A stretch of 64,000 nt of DNA from Actinoplanes sp. L3-i22 (lineage in GTDB: Bacteria > Actinomycetota > Actinomycetes > Mycobacteriales > Micromonosporaceae). This document shows, piece after piece, positions 42,400 through 51,223 of this stretch. Positions within the stretch are counted from its first letter, which is position 1. Each line of letters opens with the position of its first letter. The notes under the pieces were generated by a model, which saw only the letters and a program-made list of their open reading frames with translations, was not told the origin of the DNA and searched no databases. The stretch is taken from NCBI RefSeq assembly GCF_019704555.1, contig NZ_AP024745.1:6332501-6396500 (forward strand). The letters run 5' to 3'. Position numbers and translations under genes: made by a program.

Positions 42400-43944
42400 A
42401 TGGACGACCTCGGGCTGATCAGCATCGGCAGCGCGGCCACGGCCGCCGGGGTGCCGCCCTGGCAGCTGCGCTCCTGGGAGGACGCCGGCCTGCTGACCCC
42501 GGTCCGCGCCGCGAACGGGTACCGGCTCTACTCCCCCGCCGACGTCCGCCGCGCGATCGAGCTGCGCACCGCGGCCGGCAGCACGAACCGGCTCGGCGTG
42601 TTCGCGGCGCACGGCGACGAGCGCCCGGCCGCGCCGGCGACGGCGGCCCTGACGGCGGCCCCGCCCCCGGCGGACGGCCGGAAGATGCGGATCCTGCGCC
42701 GCCTGGCCCACGCGATCCGGCACGTCGACGACCTCGACCACGTCCTCGCCACGGCGCTGGACAGCGCGCTGGGCATGGTGAACGCGCAGATCGGCGCGCT
42801 GTCGTACGCGGACATCGCCACCCAGCGCTACGTGCTGGCCGCGCACCGCGGCCTCTCCGACGCCTACGTCCGCGGCATCGACACGTGGAACCTGCACGAG
42901 GGCCTGGCCGGCGAGGCGTTCGGCCTGCGCGAGCCGCTGACGATCGCCGACCTGAGCACCAACAGCACGGTCTCCCGGGAGGTCGTGCACGCCGAACGGC
43001 TGCGCGGGTACGTCTGCGTGCCGCTGCTGCGCGGCCAGCGCCGGCTCGGGATCGTCGAGGTCTTCGACCGCGAGCCCCGGGTCTTCTCCGCCGACGACGT
43101 GCAGTCCCTCGAACTGATCGGCGCGTGCGTGAGCTCGATCGTGGAGAGCATGGTCCTGACCCAGGAGCTGCGCTTCCTGCGCGCCGAGCGGGCCAAGGTG
43201 CTGCGCGAGTGGACCGTGCAGGCGCTGTCCGCCGCCGACACCGAGCGGGCCGAGCTGGTCCGGGTGCTGCGCGCCGAGGCCGACGTCCTGGCCGGGACCG
43301 GCACCGGCGGCCCGGCCGCGGCCCGGGTCCGGTCGCTGGCCGGGCGGATCGAGTCCGCCGAGCGCGAGTGGGTGGACATGGTCCCGCTGATCCGCGAGCA
43401 GATCGTCGACGGCTGGTCCGAGCACGCCCGCAAGCGCGTGCACCTGGAGGTGGCGGACTGGCCGGCGACCCTGCCGCTGGAGCTGACCACCCGGCTCTAC
43501 CTGCTCATGCACAGCCTGGTGGCGCTGGCGGTGCGGGCCGCCGAGTCCCGGGTGACGCTCCGGCTGAGCGGCGACGACCAGGTGATGTGGATCCAGGTGT
43601 GCGACGACCGGGCGGCCGCGCCGAGCGCCGACCAGATCTCCTCGTTCGCCCCGGAGGTGGTCAGCTCGGTCAAGCGGCTGGGCGGCAGCCTGATCACCGT
43701 GCGGGACGCGTCCGGCCTGCTCGGCGTGCGGGTGCTGCTGCCGCTGTCGGCGGCCCGGCCGGAGGGGCACGCGCTCACCGCGCGGGAACGACACGTCCTG
43801 GAGGCGCTGTCGGTCGGCACCAGCAACCGGGTGATCGCCGCCGACCTGGGCATCTCCCCGAAGACCCTGCAGAACCACCTGACCGCCATCTACCGCAAGC
43901 TCGGCGTCACCAGCCGGGCCCAGGCGGTCCGGTTCCTGCGCTGA
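42400..43944 (+). CDS. regulator with MerR HTH, GAF, kinase-like core and LuxR HTH
   Basis: Predicted 514-residue transcription factor. An N-terminal MerR-type HTH (about 6-60: ISIGSAATAAGVPPWQLRSW, NGYRLYSPADV) is followed by a GAF sensor domain (about 105-255), a helical plus HATPase-like region (about 265-445) without clear ATP motifs, and a C-terminal LuxR HTH (about 452-514: LTARERHVLEALSVGTSNRV, LGISPKTLQNHLTAIYRKLG). Two DNA-binding domains at opposite ends are unusual. It precedes the amine-catabolism genes by 79 bp on the same strand and probably controls them, with the GAF domain sensing a metabolite. Confidence 0.87.
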   Translation: MDDLGLISIGSAATAAGVPPWQLRSWEDAGLLTPVRAANGYRLYSPADVRRAIELRTAAGSTNRLGVFAAHGDERPAAPATAALTAAPPPADGRKMRILRRLAHAIRHVDDLDHVLATALDSALGMVNAQIGALSYADIATQRYVLAAHRGLSDAYVRGIDTWNLHEGLAGEAFGLREPLTIADLSTNSTVSREVVHAERLRGYVCVPLLRGQRRLGIVEVFDREPRVFSADDVQSLELIGACVSSIVESMVLTQELRFLRAERAKVLREWTVQALSAADTERAELVRVLRAEADVLAGTGTGGPAAARVRSLAGRIESAEREWVDMVPLIREQIVDGWSEHARKRVHLEVADWPATLPLELTTRLYLLMHSLVALAVRAAESRVTLRLSGDDQVMWIQVCDDRAAAPSADQISSFAPEVVSSVKRLGGSLITVRDASGLLGVRVLLPLSAARPEGHALTARERHVLEALSVGTSNRVIAADLGISPKTLQNHLTAIYRKLGVTSRAQAVRFLR

Positions 43945-43966
43945 GATCCGGGAGGGGTCCTATCCC

Positions 43967-44010
43967 GGCAGCGCGGTAAAGAGCCCATGGAGCTGCGGTA
44001 ACGCGCTGCC
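43967..44010 (+). promoter_or_regulatory. candidate operator before the catabolic operon
   Basis: GGCAGCGCG (43967-43975) and CGCGCTGCC (44002-44010) are perfect inverted arms 26 bp apart. GCGGTAA also repeats directly at 43973-43979 and 43995-44001, 22 bp apart (two helical turns). The site ends 13 bp before the first dehydrogenase start. Candidate target of the upstream MerR/LuxR regulator. Confidence 0.45.
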
Positions 44011-44023
44011 TAACTTCGTCGCC

Positions 44024-45559
44024 ATGAAGATGCTGATTGACGGCACGTGGGTCGGAGCGGGCGACCGCAAGGTCATCGAGGTGACGAACCCCGCGACGGG
44101 CGAACTCGTCGACACGGTCCCGCAGGCGACCGCGGCCGACGTCGACGACGCGGTCCGCGCCGCCCGCACGGCCCAGAAGTCGTGGGCGCAGACCTCCGCG
44201 CTGGCCCGCTCCACGATCATGCTGGACTTCGCCGGGCGGGTCCGGGAGTCGCAGCGTGAGCTGGCCGAGCTGCTGACCCGCGAGGGCGGTTCGGCGCTGG
44301 CCGAGAACATGGACGAGATCCGCTGGGTCGCCGAGGCCACCGAGTTCTACGCCCAGATGGCCCGCAACGTCGGCGGCCGGATCGTGCCCTCGCAGGAGCC
44401 CACCCTCACCAACCTGGTGGTCAAGCACCCGATCGGGGTGGTCGCGGCGCTGGCCCCGTGGAACTATCCGGCGCTGCTGCTGGCCTGGAAGATCGCCCCG
44501 GCGATCGCGGCCGGCAACACCGTGGTGGTCAAGCCCCCGCCGGAGACCCCGCTGACCGTACTGCGGATGATCGAGCTGTTCGACGCGCCGCCCGGGGTGA
44601 TCCAGGTCGTCACCGGCGGCCGGGAGACCGGCATCGAGCTGGTCGAGCACCCCGGCGTCGACATGGTCGCGTTCACCGGTTCCCTGGCGGCCGGGCAGGC
44701 GATCATCCGGTCGTCGGCCGAGCGGGTGAAGCGGGTCTCGCTGGAGCTGTCCGGGCACGACCCGTTCATCGTCTGCGACGACGTCGACCTGGACGACGCG
44801 GTCGAGGCCGCGCTCTGGGCCGGCTTCACCAACGCCGGTCAGGTGTGCACGTCGGCCGAGCGGGTCTACGTCATGCGCGGCATCTACGACGCGTTCGTCG
44901 AACGGCTGGCGCGGCGCGCGGACGAGCTGGTCGTCGGCGACCCGATGGACACCGGCACGGACGTCGGCGCGCTCGGCACCCCGGAACAACTGGACAAGAC
45001 CATCGCGTACGTCGAACGGGCCCGGCTCGCCGGAGGCGAGATCCTGGCCGGCGGCGAACGGATCGCCGGACCCGGGCTGTTCTTCCGCCCGACGGTCATC
45101 ACCGGCCTCAGCCACGAGTACCTGACCGAGGCCGGCGAGGTGTTCGGCCCGATCATCCCGGTGCTCCCGGTCGACTCGTTCGACGAGGCACTCGACAAGG
45201 CGAACGACAGCGCGATGGGCCTCGGCGCGAACGTGCTGACCACCAATCTGGAACGGGCCTGGCGCGCCAGCAAGGAGCTGCGGTTCGGCCTGGTCTGGAT
45301 CAACAACCCGCTGGTCGACAACGACGCCGGCCCGTTCGGCGGCCAGCGGTCCAGCGGCCTCGGCCGGGAGCTGGGCGAGGAGGGCCTGGAGGCGTTCATG
45401 GAGACCTCCCACGTCAGCTTCGACTACCGCCTGGAGCGCAAGTACTGGTGGTACCCGTACTCGCACTACTCCGACGTGATGGGCCTCAACGACGGCCGCG
45501 CCGCGGGCTTCCTCGGCGGCCACGCCGGAGCCACGGCGGCCACCCAGGCCGGCCAGTGA
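44024..45559 (+). CDS. NAD(P)-dependent aldehyde dehydrogenase
   Basis: Predicted 511-residue ALDH-superfamily enzyme that oxidises an aldehyde to the carboxylic acid. The cofactor region is APWNYPALLLAWKIAPAIAA (about 146-165), the general base Glu is in SLELSGHDP, and the catalytic Cys in NAGQVCTSAERV. A C-terminal extension with KYWWYPYSHYSDVM and a Gly/Ala tail is longer than in the typical 480-residue enzyme. It is first in a five-gene operon and overlaps the next gene by GTGA. Amino- or hydroxy-aldehydes from polyamine breakdown are the inferred substrates. Confidence 0.9.
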   Translation: MKMLIDGTWVGAGDRKVIEVTNPATGELVDTVPQATAADVDDAVRAARTAQKSWAQTSALARSTIMLDFAGRVRESQRELAELLTREGGSALAENMDEIRWVAEATEFYAQMARNVGGRIVPSQEPTLTNLVVKHPIGVVAALAPWNYPALLLAWKIAPAIAAGNTVVVKPPPETPLTVLRMIELFDAPPGVIQVVTGGRETGIELVEHPGVDMVAFTGSLAAGQAIIRSSAERVKRVSLELSGHDPFIVCDDVDLDDAVEAALWAGFTNAGQVCTSAERVYVMRGIYDAFVERLARRADELVVGDPMDTGTDVGALGTPEQLDKTIAYVERARLAGGEILAGGERIAGPGLFFRPTVITGLSHEYLTEAGEVFGPIIPVLPVDSFDEALDKANDSAMGLGANVLTTNLERAWRASKELRFGLVWINNPLVDNDAGPFGGQRSSGLGRELGEEGLEAFMETSHVSFDYRLERKYWWYPYSHYSDVMGLNDGRAAGFLGGHAGATAATQAGQ

Positions 45560-46674
45560 CCACCATGCGCATGCGAGCGGCGATCTTCGACGGGCCCGGT
45601 CACGATCTCGTCCTGACCGACATCGACATTCAAGATCCAAAACACGACGAGGTACGGGTCCGGATCACCGCCGCCGGTATCTGCCACAGCGACTACCGCG
45701 TCCTGGCCGGCGAGTGGGGCGCGACAACCCCGCTCGTGCTCGGTCACGAGGGCGCCGGGATCGTCGAGTCGGTCGGCGCCGGCGTGCACAGCCTGCGCCC
45801 CGGCGACACCGTCGCGCTGTCCTGGACGCCCAGCTGTAACCGCTGCCGGTACTGCGTGACCGGCCGCCCGCAGCTGTGCCGGTCGGCGGTCGCCAACGCG
45901 TACCGCAACGTGCTCCCGGACGGCACCACCCGGCTGTCCCGCGACGGCGAGGACGTCTACAGCTACCTGTCGGTCGGCTCGTTCGCCGAGTACGTCGTCG
46001 TCCCGGAGAGCGGCGCGATCCGGATCGACCCGGGCATCGACCCGGCCGTCGCCGCGATCGTCGGCTGCGCGGTCACCACCGGGGTGGGCGCGGCGATCAA
46101 CACCCGGCCGGTCCGGGTCGGCGAGTCCGTCCTGGTGATCGGCGCCGGCGGGGTGGGCCTCTCGGTGATCATGGGCGCCGCCCTGCAGTCGCCGGGCCGG
46201 CTGATCGCGGTCGACATCGCCGACTCGAAACTGCAGCTGGCGAAGTCGTTCGGGGCCACCGACACGATCGACGCCACGGCCGGCGACGTCGTCGAGGCGG
46301 TCCGCGAGCTGACCGGCGGGGAGGGCGTCGACCTGGCGTTCGAGGCCAGCGGCCGGGCCGCCGGGGTCGAGCAGGCCTACGCCAGCCTGGCCGCCGGCGG
46401 CACCGCGGTCGTCGTCGGGCAGGTGGCGACCGGGGAGCGGATCTCCATCGACCCGATGGCGATGTCCGGGCGCGAGCTCACCCTGACCGGCAGCAACTAC
46501 GGTTCGGCCCGCCCGGCCGTCGACTTCGGCCGGATCCTGGACCTCTACCGGCGCGGCCTGCTGCCGCTGGACCGCCTGGTCACCGGCCGGATCCGGCTGC
46601 CGGAGCTGACCGACGCGTTCCGCACGATGGGCCGCTCGGCCACCGAGGGCCGCTGGGTGGTCGAGTTCCCGTGA
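45556..46674 (+). CDS. zinc-dependent alcohol dehydrogenase
   Basis: Predicted 372-residue medium-chain dehydrogenase. Catalytic zinc residues are in GICHSDYR and LGHEGAGIVESVG; the structural zinc site is the four-Cys PSCNRCRYCVTGRPQLC; the Rossmann motif is VIGAGGVGLSVI. It would interconvert an alcohol and aldehyde feeding the adjacent ALDHs. The GTG at 45556 overlaps the ALDH stop (GTGA); ATG at 45565 or 45571 are alternatives. It overlaps the next gene by GTGA too, so the first three enzymes are translationally linked. Confidence 0.9.
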   Translation: MTTMRMRAAIFDGPGHDLVLTDIDIQDPKHDEVRVRITAAGICHSDYRVLAGEWGATTPLVLGHEGAGIVESVGAGVHSLRPGDTVALSWTPSCNRCRYCVTGRPQLCRSAVANAYRNVLPDGTTRLSRDGEDVYSYLSVGSFAEYVVVPESGAIRIDPGIDPAVAAIVGCAVTTGVGAAINTRPVRVGESVLVIGAGGVGLSVIMGAALQSPGRLIAVDIADSKLQLAKSFGATDTIDATAGDVVEAVRELTGGEGVDLAFEASGRAAGVEQAYASLAAGGTAVVVGQVATGERISIDPMAMSGRELTLTGSNYGSARPAVDFGRILDLYRRGLLPLDRLVTGRIRLPELTDAFRTMGRSATEGRWVVEFP

Positions 46675-48071
46675 CCGCCTCGCACGATCGCCACGGCAAT
46701 CCCTACCGGTCGCGGTCGCTCTGGCTGGACCGGCTCGGCGACCTGACCCGCCGGCCGGCGCTGACCACCGACCTCGACGTGGACGTGGCGGTCGTCGGCG
46801 GCGGCTTCACCGGCCTCTGGACCGCCTACCACCTGGCGCTGCGGCAGCCCGACCGGCGGATCGCGGTCATCGAGGCGGAGATCGTCGGCTACGGCGCGGC
46901 CGGGCGCAACGGCGGCTGGGCCGGCGCGGGTATCGCCGGGAGCGCCGGTCGCTACGCCCGGCGCAGCGGCTGGCCCCGCACCCGGGAGGCGGCCGCCCTG
47001 GTCGAGCAGGCCGTCGACGGGATCGGCGGAGTGACCGAAACCGAGCGCATCGACTGCGGCTTCGTGAAGGGCGGCACCCTGGCCATCGCGACGACCGGGC
47101 CGCAGTGGGACCGGCTGCGCGCCCGGTTCGAGGCGCAGACCGGCACCGGCATGCTGGAGTCCGGCAGCAAGCTGCTGGATGCCGCCGAGGCCCGGGCCCT
47201 GGTCGCGACGCCGGGCCTGGTCGGCGGCAGTTTCACCCCGCACTGCGCGCGGATCGACCCGGCCCGGCTCGTCCGCGGTCTGGCCGAAGCCTGCGAGGCG
47301 CGCGGCGTCCAGATCTTCGAGGGCACCCCGGCCACCGCCGTCGCGGCCGGAACGGTCCGGACCGCCGGCGGCACGGTGACCGCCCGGTCGGTGCTGCTGG
47401 CCACCGAGGCGTGGACCACCGGCCTGTCCCGGTCCACCGCCTCGTTCCTGCCGCTGACCTCGATGATGATCGCCACCGAGCCGCTGCCGGCCGCGGTCTG
47501 GGACGAGCTCGGCTGGCCGCACGGCCTGACCGTTCGCGATCAGCGGCACCTGTTCTTCTACGCCCAGCGGACCCCGGACGACCGGATCGCGATCGGCGGG
47601 CGCGGCGCCCCCTACTCGCTGCGCGACCCCCTCGCCGAGTTCGACGCGCGCAACAGCGAGGTCTGGGCGCGCCTGGAGAAGACCCTGCACGAGCACTTCC
47701 CGGCGACCGCGCGCTACGCGGTCACCCACCGCTGGGGCGGCGCGCTGGCGGTGCCGCGGGACTGGAGCATGTCGGTCGGCTACCACCCGGCGACCGGCCT
47801 GGGCCACGGCGGCGGCTACTCCGGGCACGGCGTGATCGCGTCCTACCTGGCCGGCCGCGCGCTCGCCGACCTGGTCGCGGGGCTCGACACGCCGTACACC
47901 CGGATGCCCTGGATCGGACACCGCAGCCGCCGGTGGGAACCCGAGCCGCTCCGCTACCTCGCCGCCAACGCGATCGTGCGCCTGCTCGAATCCGCCGACC
48001 ACCACGAGGACACCACCGGCCGGTCCGCCCGTCGCGTGCGTCTGCTGCGCCCCGTCCTGCCACCCGCTTGA
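46671..48071 (+). CDS. DAO-family FAD oxidoreductase (PuuB-like)
   Basis: Predicted 466-residue flavoprotein. The FAD-binding motif VAVVGGGFTGLWTAYHLA lies near residues 36-55, then GRNGGW (about 78), and the C-terminal GGGYSGHGV motif typical of gamma-glutamylputrescine oxidase and related amine oxidases. It oxidises an amine to an aldehyde plus ammonia and peroxide, the step that would feed the following ALDH. Start GTG at 46671 overlaps the alcohol dehydrogenase stop. No gamma-glutamylputrescine synthetase gene is in the window, so the substrate may be a free amine. Confidence 0.87.
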   Translation: MTASHDRHGNPYRSRSLWLDRLGDLTRRPALTTDLDVDVAVVGGGFTGLWTAYHLALRQPDRRIAVIEAEIVGYGAAGRNGGWAGAGIAGSAGRYARRSGWPRTREAAALVEQAVDGIGGVTETERIDCGFVKGGTLAIATTGPQWDRLRARFEAQTGTGMLESGSKLLDAAEARALVATPGLVGGSFTPHCARIDPARLVRGLAEACEARGVQIFEGTPATAVAAGTVRTAGGTVTARSVLLATEAWTTGLSRSTASFLPLTSMMIATEPLPAAVWDELGWPHGLTVRDQRHLFFYAQRTPDDRIAIGGRGAPYSLRDPLAEFDARNSEVWARLEKTLHEHFPATARYAVTHRWGGALAVPRDWSMSVGYHPATGLGHGGGYSGHGVIASYLAGRALADLVAGLDTPYTRMPWIGHRSRRWEPEPLRYLAANAIVRLLESADHHEDTTGRSARRVRLLRPVLPPA

Positions 48072-48083
48072 GGAGCCAAAACC

Positions 48084-49532
48084 ATGAAAACCACGATTGA
48101 CGTACGGACGTTGCCGGCGGCCTGGATCGGCGGCGAGCCGGTCGAGGGTGACGGCACCGCCATCGACGTCATCGACCCGTCGACCGGCGAGACCATCGCC
48201 GCCGTCGGGCGCGCCGCCCGCGACACCGTCGAACGCGCCGTCCGCCGCGCCCGGGACGCCTTCGACGACTGGGCCGACACCACCCCGGTGCAGCGCGACG
48301 ACCTGCTCAACGCCCTGGCCGCCCGCCTGCTGGAGCAGAAGGACGACCTCGCCCGCCTGGAGGCCCGCAACACCGGCAAACCGCTGCGGGTGGCGCTCGG
48401 CGAGATCGACAGCGCCGCCGACCAGCTCCGGTTCTTCGGCGGCGCCGCCCGCGTCCTGGAGGGCAAGGCCGCCCGCGAGTACCTGCCCGGGCGCACCTCG
48501 TTCGTCCGGCGCGACCCGGTCGGCGTGATCGGCCAGATCACCCCGTGGAACTACCCCCTGGTGATGGCGATCTGGAAGATCGGGCCGGCCCTGGCCGCGG
48601 GCAACACCGTCGTGCTCAAGCCCAGCGAGCTGACCCCGCTGAGCACGCTGCGCCTGGCCGAGCTGGCGGCCGGGATCCTGCCGCCCGGGGTGCTCAACGT
48701 CGTCGCCGGCGACGGGCCGGGCACCGGCAACGACCTCACCACGGTGCCCGGCGTCGACATGCTCTGCGTGACCGGCAGCGTGGCCACCGGGCAACGGGTG
48801 CTGCGGAACGCGGTGCCGCGGATCGCCCGTACCCATCTTGAATTGGGTGGAAAAGCTCCGGTGGTGGTCTTCGCCGACGCGGATCTCGACCTGCTCGTCG
48901 ACCAGATGCGCGTCGCCGCCTTCTGGAACTCCGGACAGGACTGCACCGCGGCCGCCCGGATCCTGGTCCAGGACGACGTCTACGACCGGGTGGTCGACGC
49001 GCTGGCCGGGATGGCCGCGACGATCCGGGTCGGCGGACCGTTCGCCGAGGGCGGCAGCGACATGGGACCGGTGATCTCCGAGACACACCGGCAGCGGGTG
49101 CTCGGCTACCTCGACCGGGCCGTGGACGCCGGGGCACGGATCGTGACCGGCGGCAACGCGCTGCCCGGGCCCGGCTGGTTCGTCGCGCCGACCGTCGTCA
49201 CCGGCGTCAGCGCCGACGCCGAGATCGTGCGCAGCGAGGTGTTCGGGCCGGTCGTCACGGTCGAGCGGTTCGGCGACGAGCAGCAGGCCCTGACCCTGGC
49301 CAACAACAGCGACTACGGCCTGAGCGCGTCCGTCTGGACCAGCCGGCTCGACCGGTCGATGCGGATGGCCCGGAAGCTGCGCTCCGGCGCGGTCTGGCTC
49401 AACGACCACCTCACGGTGGCCGACGAGATGCCGCACGGCGGCTACAAGATGTCCGGCTACGGCAAGGACCTCTCCACGTACGCGATCGAGGACTACACGG
49501 TCGTCAAGCACGTCATGGCACGCATCTCCTAG
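48084..49532 (+). CDS. aminobutyraldehyde/betaine-type aldehyde dehydrogenase
   Basis: Predicted 482-residue ALDH, usual family length. Cofactor region ITPWNYPLVMAIWKIGPALA, general base in THLELGGKAPVVV, catalytic Cys in NSGQDCTAAARI, and C-terminal GGYKMSGYGKDLSTYAIEDY, which is characteristic of gamma-aminobutyraldehyde and betaine aldehyde dehydrogenases. It converts 4-aminobutanal to GABA or a related reaction. ATG at 48084 has GAGGAG upstream, 12 bp after the oxidase gene. It gives the operon a second, different ALDH. Confidence 0.9.
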   Translation: MKTTIDVRTLPAAWIGGEPVEGDGTAIDVIDPSTGETIAAVGRAARDTVERAVRRARDAFDDWADTTPVQRDDLLNALAARLLEQKDDLARLEARNTGKPLRVALGEIDSAADQLRFFGGAARVLEGKAAREYLPGRTSFVRRDPVGVIGQITPWNYPLVMAIWKIGPALAAGNTVVLKPSELTPLSTLRLAELAAGILPPGVLNVVAGDGPGTGNDLTTVPGVDMLCVTGSVATGQRVLRNAVPRIARTHLELGGKAPVVVFADADLDLLVDQMRVAAFWNSGQDCTAAARILVQDDVYDRVVDALAGMAATIRVGGPFAEGGSDMGPVISETHRQRVLGYLDRAVDAGARIVTGGNALPGPGWFVAPTVVTGVSADAEIVRSEVFGPVVTVERFGDEQQALTLANNSDYGLSASVWTSRLDRSMRMARKLRSGAVWLNDHLTVADEMPHGGYKMSGYGKDLSTYAIEDYTVVKHVMARIS

Positions 49533-49568
49533 CACCTTTCTCCCTGGCGTCTCCTGAGAGGAACCACG

Positions 49569-50990
49569 GTGACCACCCCCATACCGCACACCCTGACCTG
49601 GCGCGACGGCTTCGCGCTGACCCTCGTCATCCCGATGGGCATCTTCGCCACCCTCGGGCCCCTGATCGGCAGCGTCGGATCGGGCACGGTCGCCGCGCTC
49701 TACGTCGCCTGCGGCGTCCTCGCGATGATCCAGAACTTCTTCCACGCCGAGATGGCGTCGATGTTCCCGGACAAGGCCGGTGGCATCCCGCTCTACGCCC
49801 ACGAGGCGTGGAAGAAGTACCTGCCGGCGATCGGCGCCGTGGTCACCTTCGGCTACTGGGCCGGCTGGGCGTTCAGCAACGCGGTGTACGCCCTGCTCAT
49901 GGGTCAGCTGATCCAGGGCGAGTTCTTCCCGGACGCGACCTGGAGCTTCTCCACCGGCACGTCGCAGCTCGGGCTGCCCGGCCTGATCGGCATCGCCACG
50001 CTGATCGTGGTGTGGCTGCTGAACGCGTACGGCGTCCGGCAGACCGCCCTGATGAACAAGATCCTCGGCTCGCTCGCGGTCCTGCTCATCGTGATCCTGG
50101 TGGTGCTCCCGGTGCTCCAGGGCAACTTCCACAGCTCCGGCATCACCTGGGGCCTGACCTCGGACGGGCCGTGGCACGGCTGGCGGCTGGTCTTCGCGTT
50201 CCTGTTCGTCTTCGCCTGGACGACGTACGGGACGGAGGCCGCCGCGGTCTTCACCCCGGAGTACCGCAACCCGCGCAAGGACACCCCGAAGGCACTGCTC
50301 TCGTCCGGCGCGTTCACCGTCGTCATGGCCGTCGCCCTCACCCTGGGCCTGGGCGGCACCCTGGGCGACAAGCTGATCGCCGAGGACCCGGGCTCGATGT
50401 ACGTCCAGGCGTTCGCCAAGGTGATCGGCCCGGCCTCGGCCGTGATCACGATCCTGCTGGCCGCCGCCCTGTTCGTGATCATGAACTCGTGCACCGCGGT
50501 GGCCGGGCGCGCGCTCTACGCCCTGGCCAAGGACGACATGACGGTCAAGCAGTTCAACCACCTCAACGAGCGTGGCCTGCCGGCCCGGGCGATGTTCGCC
50601 GACCTGGTCCTGAACGTCATCATGATCGTCTTCGTGGGCAACACGCTCGGCATCATCTTCGCCTCCAACATCGGCTACCTGGTCGCCACGGTGATGGTGC
50701 TGATCGGCTTCGTCCTGCTCCGCAAGGACCGCCCCGACTGGCCCCGGCCGATCCGGGTGCCCGGCGTCCTGGTCCCGCTCGCCGCCCTACTCGCCCTGGT
50801 CAACGCGGTCTTCCTGGGGGTCGCCTTCCTGTTCCCGGGCGACGCCGGGTACGGCGGGGTGGCCGAGCAGATCATCGGCGTCGGGGTGCTGCTGGCCTCG
50901 CTCGCGCTCTACGCCTACCGCCGCTACGTCCAGGACCGCCACGCGGCGCCGGCCACCCCGCTCCCCGACCGGATCGAGACCGGCCAGTGA
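49569..50990 (+). CDS. APC-superfamily amino acid/polyamine permease
   Basis: Predicted 473-residue membrane transporter with about twelve TM helices. The TM1 signature reads GFALTLVIPMGIFATLGPLI, with the unwound GSVGSG region after it, and TM6 contains FAWTTYGTEAAAVFTPEYRN. The C-terminus is cytoplasmic. As last gene of the amine-catabolism operon it probably imports putrescine or a related amine. GTG at 49569 has GAGAGGA upstream. Confidence 0.9.
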   Translation: MTTPIPHTLTWRDGFALTLVIPMGIFATLGPLIGSVGSGTVAALYVACGVLAMIQNFFHAEMASMFPDKAGGIPLYAHEAWKKYLPAIGAVVTFGYWAGWAFSNAVYALLMGQLIQGEFFPDATWSFSTGTSQLGLPGLIGIATLIVVWLLNAYGVRQTALMNKILGSLAVLLIVILVVLPVLQGNFHSSGITWGLTSDGPWHGWRLVFAFLFVFAWTTYGTEAAAVFTPEYRNPRKDTPKALLSSGAFTVVMAVALTLGLGGTLGDKLIAEDPGSMYVQAFAKVIGPASAVITILLAAALFVIMNSCTAVAGRALYALAKDDMTVKQFNHLNERGLPARAMFADLVLNVIMIVFVGNTLGIIFASNIGYLVATVMVLIGFVLLRKDRPDWPRPIRVPGVLVPLAALLALVNAVFLGVAFLFPGDAGYGGVAEQIIGVGVLLASLALYAYRRYVQDRHAAPATPLPDRIETGQ

Positions 50991-50996
50991 GGTCGT

Positions 50997-51014
50997 GTAC
51001 CGCGGATGCGGTAC
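50997..51014. promoter_or_regulatory. palindrome GTACCGC-N4-GCGGTAC, copy 1
   Basis: GTACCGC-GGAT-GCGGTAC has perfect 7-bp arms. It lies 7 bp after the permease stop and about 210 bp upstream of the orphan kinase gene at 51224. The same palindrome occurs upstream of the MMPL gene (54719) and in variants upstream of the ABC operon (57310), so it is a probable regulon operator. Confidence 0.65.
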
Positions 51015-51091
51015 CGGAGATGACCGCGGTGGGTTGATGCGCCGGCGCGGAACCGGCGCGATGCTGGCAACCGCTGTCCCTCTCCCCCCTG

Positions 51092-51129
51092 GAGCCCGGG
51101 TGGACGCCCCGCCACGTCCACCCGGGCTC
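51092..51129. terminator. hairpin terminator after the amine-catabolism operon
   Basis: GAGCCCGGGTGGACG and its exact complement form a 15-bp stem with an 8-nt loop, about 100 bp past the permease stop. A second, smaller stem GCGCCGG/CCGGCGC lies at 51039-51059. Either terminator or attenuator of the downstream kinase gene. Confidence 0.75.
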
Positions 51130-51223
51130 GCCCCGTTCCGCCGGAATGCCGATCTCCGTGATCGTGGGCCGTCCGGCCTGGTGATATTGGCCTACCAAGT
51201 CGATCCGGCGGGTGCGAGGACGA

